Of a stretch of DNA of 24,420 nt, positions 22,266 to 24,420 are shown piece by piece (position 1 is the first letter of the stretch; each line of letters begins with the position of its first letter). The notes below the pieces were generated by a model, which was given only the letters and a program-made list of their open reading frames with translations, was not told the origin of the DNA and did no database searches. The DNA is from Ruminococcus_C sp963590855 (GTDB lineage: Bacteria > Bacillota > Clostridia > Oscillospirales > Ruminococcaceae), in NCBI GenBank assembly GCA_963590855.1, contig CAVAQT010000035.1:1-24420 (forward strand). Direction: 5' to 3'. Both the position numbers and the translations under genes were made by a program.

Positions 22266-23099
22266 TTGTCAGAACTGCATTTTCACATGGATCAGCCCAA
22301 AGCCATGCCGCTGGAACAGTTTCTCCGGCGGCACAAGGGCGTTTCGCACCGGATGCTGGTACGGCTCAAGCGCATTCCCGGCGGCATCTGCTGCAACGGC
22401 GCACCCATCCGCACCATCGACCCGGTACAGCCGGGAGACGAGATCGTCCTCACGGACTTTGAGGCAGGTTCTGCCCTTGTGCCCTCTGCGGCCGCTGTCC
22501 CCATTCTGGGCGAAACAGAAAGCTATATCGTCTACAACAAGCCGGCGCACATGCCGGTGCATCCCTCACAGGGACACCATGACGACACCCTGGGGAATGT
22601 TTTTGCGGCGCAGTTCCCCCATCTGCCCTTTCGTCCGGTCTATCGGCTGGACAGCGGCACCAGCGGCATCTGTCTCATTGCAAAGTCCGCCTATGCCGCA
22701 AAGCTGCTCCAGGGCAGCACCCAAAAGACTTATTTCGCCCTGGTCTGCGGTATACTCTCTGCCGGCGGCACGATATCTGCGCCCATCGGCCGGGAGGACG
22801 GCTCCGTGATCCGGCGCTGTGTCCGCCGGGACGGAAAGCCGGCAGTGACGCACTACACGCCGCTGCGGCACAATGCCCGTTACACCCTGCTGTCCCTGGA
22901 GCTGGAAACGGGACGCACCCACCAGATCCGGGTACACATGGCGTATCTGGGGCATCCCCTCGCCGGAGACACCTTATACGGCGGCACGGGAGAGTTTTCT
23001 CACCACATGCTGCACTGCGGCACACTGGAATTTTCTGACCCGGAGACCGAAGCACTGCGGCGGTTTGCTGCGCCCTGGGCGGCGGAAAAGCTTCTGTAA
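22266..23099 (+). CDS. RluA-family 23S rRNA pseudouridine synthase
   Basis: About 277 residues. An N-terminal S4-type RNA-binding part (about 16-62, LEQFLRRHKGVSHRMLVRLK...GDEIVL) precedes the catalytic domain with RPVYRLDSGTSG (catalytic Asp129) and the late LETGRTHQIRVHMAYLGHPLAGD motif of RluA enzymes. It would isomerise specific uridines in rRNA; the exact site is not predictable. TTG 22266 is taken as the start because AAAGGGAAG lies about 10 nt upstream and the S4 domain begins soon after; ATG 22287 is an alternative. Longer upstream translation shows no similarity. Confidence 0.92.
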   Translation: MSELHFHMDQPKAMPLEQFLRRHKGVSHRMLVRLKRIPGGICCNGAPIRTIDPVQPGDEIVLTDFEAGSALVPSAAAVPILGETESYIVYNKPAHMPVHPSQGHHDDTLGNVFAAQFPHLPFRPVYRLDSGTSGICLIAKSAYAAKLLQGSTQKTYFALVCGILSAGGTISAPIGREDGSVIRRCVRRDGKPAVTHYTPLRHNARYTLLSLELETGRTHQIRVHMAYLGHPLAGDTLYGGTGEFSHHMLHCGTLEFSDPETEALRRFAAPWAAEKLL

Positions 23100-23170
23100 C
23101 CGGCGAAAAATCGGCAAATTTGCCCGAATCTGCCGCTGCGGCGGGGAGAGTTTTCTCCCAATCTGCCCCA

Positions 23171-23200
23171 TTGACTTTTAAGGGAAACATATGCTATAAT
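23171..23200 (+). promoter_or_regulatory. Promoter of the DUF2798 gene
   Basis: TTGACT (23171-23176), 18-bp spacer, perfect TATAAT (23195-23200). Confidence 0.75.
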
Positions 23201-23206
23201 AGAAGC

Positions 23207-23369
23207 TGGATAGATGGTTGCACGGGGCGTTTGCCGCCCGGTGTCATTGGAAACGCACATTCTCCGGAATGATTCACGAACAACACGCTAGCCGCAAGAA
23301 CCTGTCTGCATCTCTGCGCAGACCGGACGGCTGTGCACAGGTGCGCGAATCATTTAGGAGGATTTTTTT
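23207..23369 (+). promoter_or_regulatory. Structured 5' leader of the DUF2798 gene
   Basis: A 160-nt untranslated leader. A closing stem AATGATTC/GAATCATT ends just before the AGGAGG. It encloses AGCCG/CGGCT and GTCTGC/GCAGAC stems and an ACCTGT/ACAGGT alternative. A further hairpin, CACGGGGC/GCCCGGTG (one mismatch), lies upstream. The arrangement is typical of a cis-regulatory RNA; the class is not recognised. Confidence 0.45.
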
Positions 23370-23870
23370 ATGCCCAAAAACAAAGTACAAGAAGTGATCT
23401 TCACCATTCTCATGGTATTCGTCATGGTCTACGCCATGGTTTGCTACAACATCGCGCTGGAGACCGGCGGCATGACCAACGCCGTCTTTCTCCACGCTTT
23501 CGGCGAGCTGCCTCTGATGATGCCCATCGCCTTTCTGCTAGACTTTTTCCTGGTAGGCGGTCTGGCGAAAAAGGCGGCATTCCGCATTGTGAACCCGGAA
23601 AAGGACAATCCGTTTCATCTGGTGCTGGCGATCTCGGCAGTGTCCGTCCTGCTCATGTGTCCGCTGATGAGTCTGGCGGCAACGCTGTTGTTCAAGCATG
23701 CCGGTGCGCAGGTCATTGCTGTCTGGTTTGAGACCACGGCGAAGAACTTCCCTATGGCGCTATTGTGGCAGTTGTTTTTCGCCGGCCCGCTGGTGCGGTT
23801 TGTGTTCCGGCACTTAATGGCACTGGCACAGCCCCGGAAAAAAGCGGCTGCGGCGACAGAAAAGGCTTAA
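23370..23870 (+). CDS. DUF2798-family membrane protein
   Basis: A 166-residue protein with four predicted membrane segments arranged as two similar halves (about 9-28 and 46-65; 86-106 and 125-147). Each half has the DUF2798 pattern of hydrophobic helices with Met and Asn/Phe (VFVMVYAMVCYNIAL; CPLMSLAATLLF). The cellular role of the family is unknown. ATG 23370 follows TTAGGAGG at 8 nt. The C-terminal tail is Lys/Ala-rich and cytoplasmic by the positive-inside rule. It is transcribed alone from a strong promoter through the structured leader. Confidence 0.85.
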   Translation: MPKNKVQEVIFTILMVFVMVYAMVCYNIALETGGMTNAVFLHAFGELPLMMPIAFLLDFFLVGGLAKKAAFRIVNPEKDNPFHLVLAISAVSVLLMCPLMSLAATLLFKHAGAQVIAVWFETTAKNFPMALLWQLFFAGPLVRFVFRHLMALAQPRKKAAAATEKA

Positions 23871-23879
23871 AAGATACAG

Positions 23880-23925
23880 AAAACCCGTTTCATTTTGCTG
23901 CTGCGGCAGAATGGAACGGGTTTTG
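23880..23925 (+). terminator. Terminator of the DUF2798 gene
   Basis: AAAACCCGTT-CATT / AATG-AACGGGTTTT with inner loop TTGCTGCTGCGGCAG and a following TTTT-rich stretch. Confidence 0.8.
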
Positions 23926-23984
23926 GTTTTTGGTGAAAGGGTTTCGTGGCATGCGGGCGAACGATGTTCGCCCCTACGGTGAAT

Positions 23985-24012
23985 TTGAGATTTTCGTTAA
24001 GTGTGATATACT
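23985..24012 (+). promoter_or_regulatory. Toxin mRNA promoter, copy F
   Basis: Degenerate -35 TTGAGA (23985-23990), 16-bp spacer ending TGTGA, TATACT (24007-24012). Matches copy D, including a GGGCGAAC/GTTCGCCC hairpin upstream (23955-23973). Confidence 0.65.
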
Positions 24013-24046
24013 GGGATTCTGAGGGCATACCTGAAACGGTAGGCGG

Positions 24047-24100
24047 CTCGCCATCCTTGGGCGAGTCTGCCGTCGCCATTTCCACTGGGCGACGGGCTGA
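24047..24100. repeat. 54-bp double-hairpin module in the copy F toxin leader
   Basis: Same module as at 7119 and 9896, inverted with the whole copy. Copy C has the same flanks (AGGCGG and TCGATTCCAG) joined without it. Confidence 0.8.
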
Positions 24101-24133
24101 TCGATTCCAGCTCCCGGAAGGGAGTGAGTGCAA

Positions 24134-24226
24134 ATGAACATAGACATTCTCGTCAAGTGCATTAGCATGGTTTGCGAAGTCTTTAAAGCATATCTTGCTT
24201 ACTTAAACTTCAAAAAACGGAAATAA
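24134..24226 (+). CDS. Candidate type I toxin peptide, 30 residues, copy F
   Basis: Starts MNIDILVKCISMVCEVF, with one hydrophobic segment (about 3-24) and the basic terminus FKKRK. It aligns without gaps to the copy D peptide (Cys14, Val16, Phe17, basic 18, Ala19, LAYL 21-24). ATG 24134 follows GGGAG with 9 nt spacing. The SD is held in a compact CTCCC-GGAA-GGGAG hairpin, a different fold from the other copies. Toxicity is inferred. Confidence 0.74.
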   Translation: MNIDILVKCISMVCEVFKAYLAYLNFKKRK

Positions 24227-24311
24227 CCGCCCCACAGCTTCCAACTAAAGGCGGTTATTTCTTGTAATCCATTTTGTGGAAGCAGACCGTCTACTGGTAT
24301 GCTCTCTCTTT
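24212..24311 (-). ncRNA. Candidate type I antitoxin RNA, copy F
   Basis: Minus-strand RNA with the conserved 5' half, but the anti-SD reads CTTCCAC instead of CTCCCAC. CUUCC can pair with GGAAG, which occurs just before the SD only in the copy F toxin leader. The terminator tail is CCGTTTTTTG. Confidence 0.73.
24221..24260. terminator. Shared bidirectional terminator, copy F
   Basis: Stem AAATAACCGCC (24221-24231) / GGCGGTTATTT (24250-24260). The loop CCACAGCTTCCAACTAAA is related to copy C read from the other strand. Confidence 0.78.
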
Positions 24312-24317
24312 ATCTTT

Positions 24318-24346
24318 ATTATACGTCAGAATGAAGCGTTTGTCAA
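24318..24346 (-). promoter_or_regulatory. Antitoxin RNA promoter, copy F
   Basis: Minus-strand TTGACA (24341-24346), 17-bp spacer, TATAAT (24318-24323). Confidence 0.83.
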
Positions 24347-24397
24347 GAGGGTTTTGGTGAAAGGGCAGGGCAACCGCACGAAAAAAATCGAGAAATA

Positions 24398-24406
24398 TGT
24401 TATAAT
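24398..24406 (+). promoter_or_regulatory. Promoter of a gene beyond the window
   Basis: TGTTATAAT, an extended -10 on the plus strand, 14 bp from the window end; no strong -35 in place. Confidence 0.45.
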
Positions 24407-24420
24407 TGACAAAAGAGAAA

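Noticed and set aside
1..24420. tRNA or rRNA genes
   Set aside because: I looked for T-arm and CCA-like motifs on both strands and saw no cloverleaf or rRNA segment.

Overview
The window looks like chromosomal DNA of a GC-rich, anaerobic, fibre-degrading Firmicute, most likely a Ruminococcus-type member of the Oscillospiraceae. The reasons are three secreted proteins with C-terminal dockerins and long Thr/Glu linkers, cohesin-like modules, an FprA-type flavodiiron protein, an IreB-family protein, cytoplasmic GH42 and GH3 glycosidases, and consensus TTGACA-17-TATAAT promoters with AGGAGG ribosome binding sites. The species is not certain from sequence alone.

Layout. 1-850: AT-rich C-terminal remnant of an acyltransferase-3 membrane protein, probably the edge of an acquired surface-polysaccharide island. 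1069-5584 (- strand): two secreted dockerin proteins, a lysozyme-like/SH3 protein with a roughly 400-nt structured leader and a CAP-domain protein with two cohesin-like modules. 5755-6312 (-): an Sfp-type phosphopantetheinyl transferase. 6408-7234: two tandem copies (A, B) of a compact two-promoter element. 7296-9119 (-): a membrane-anchored glycerophosphodiester phosphodiesterase. 9269-10482: three more copies (C, D, E). 10627-11001 (+): an HxlR regulator. 11064-13709 (-): a scaffoldin-like protein with four cohesin-like modules, an Ig-like domain and a dockerin. 14085-16114 (-): IreB-family protein, DUF1540 protein and flavodiiron protein. 16677-21310 (+): GH42 and GH3 glycosidases separated by a MITE-like repeat. 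21365-23870: a membrane protein (-), an RluA pseudouridine synthase (+) and a DUF2798 membrane protein (+) with a structured leader. 23985-24346: a sixth copy (F) of the small element, inverted.

The most interesting system is this six-copy family (A-F), which reads as a type I toxin-antitoxin array. Each copy has a strong promoter making a roughly 95-nt non-coding RNA. A convergent promoter makes an mRNA for a 29-45 residue peptide with one hydrophobic segment and a Lys-rich tail. One bidirectional terminator is shared by both transcripts, and its stem contains the toxin stop codon. Three different peptide families sit on the same scaffold. Each toxin leader contains an anti-Shine-Dalgarno segment, and a closely related segment lies near the 5' end of the partner RNA, so the RNA could block the toxin SD in trans. 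A 54-bp double-hairpin module is present in exactly three of the six leaders at the same site.

The three dockerin proteins suggest cell-surface or cellulosome-type assembly of unusual cargo (a muramidase-like enzyme and a CAP protein) together with a multi-cohesin-like scaffold. GH42 and GH3 lack signal peptides and probably hydrolyse imported beta-galactosides and beta-glucosides. The flavodiiron gene has a possible PerR box at its transcription start, which fits a role in removing oxygen.
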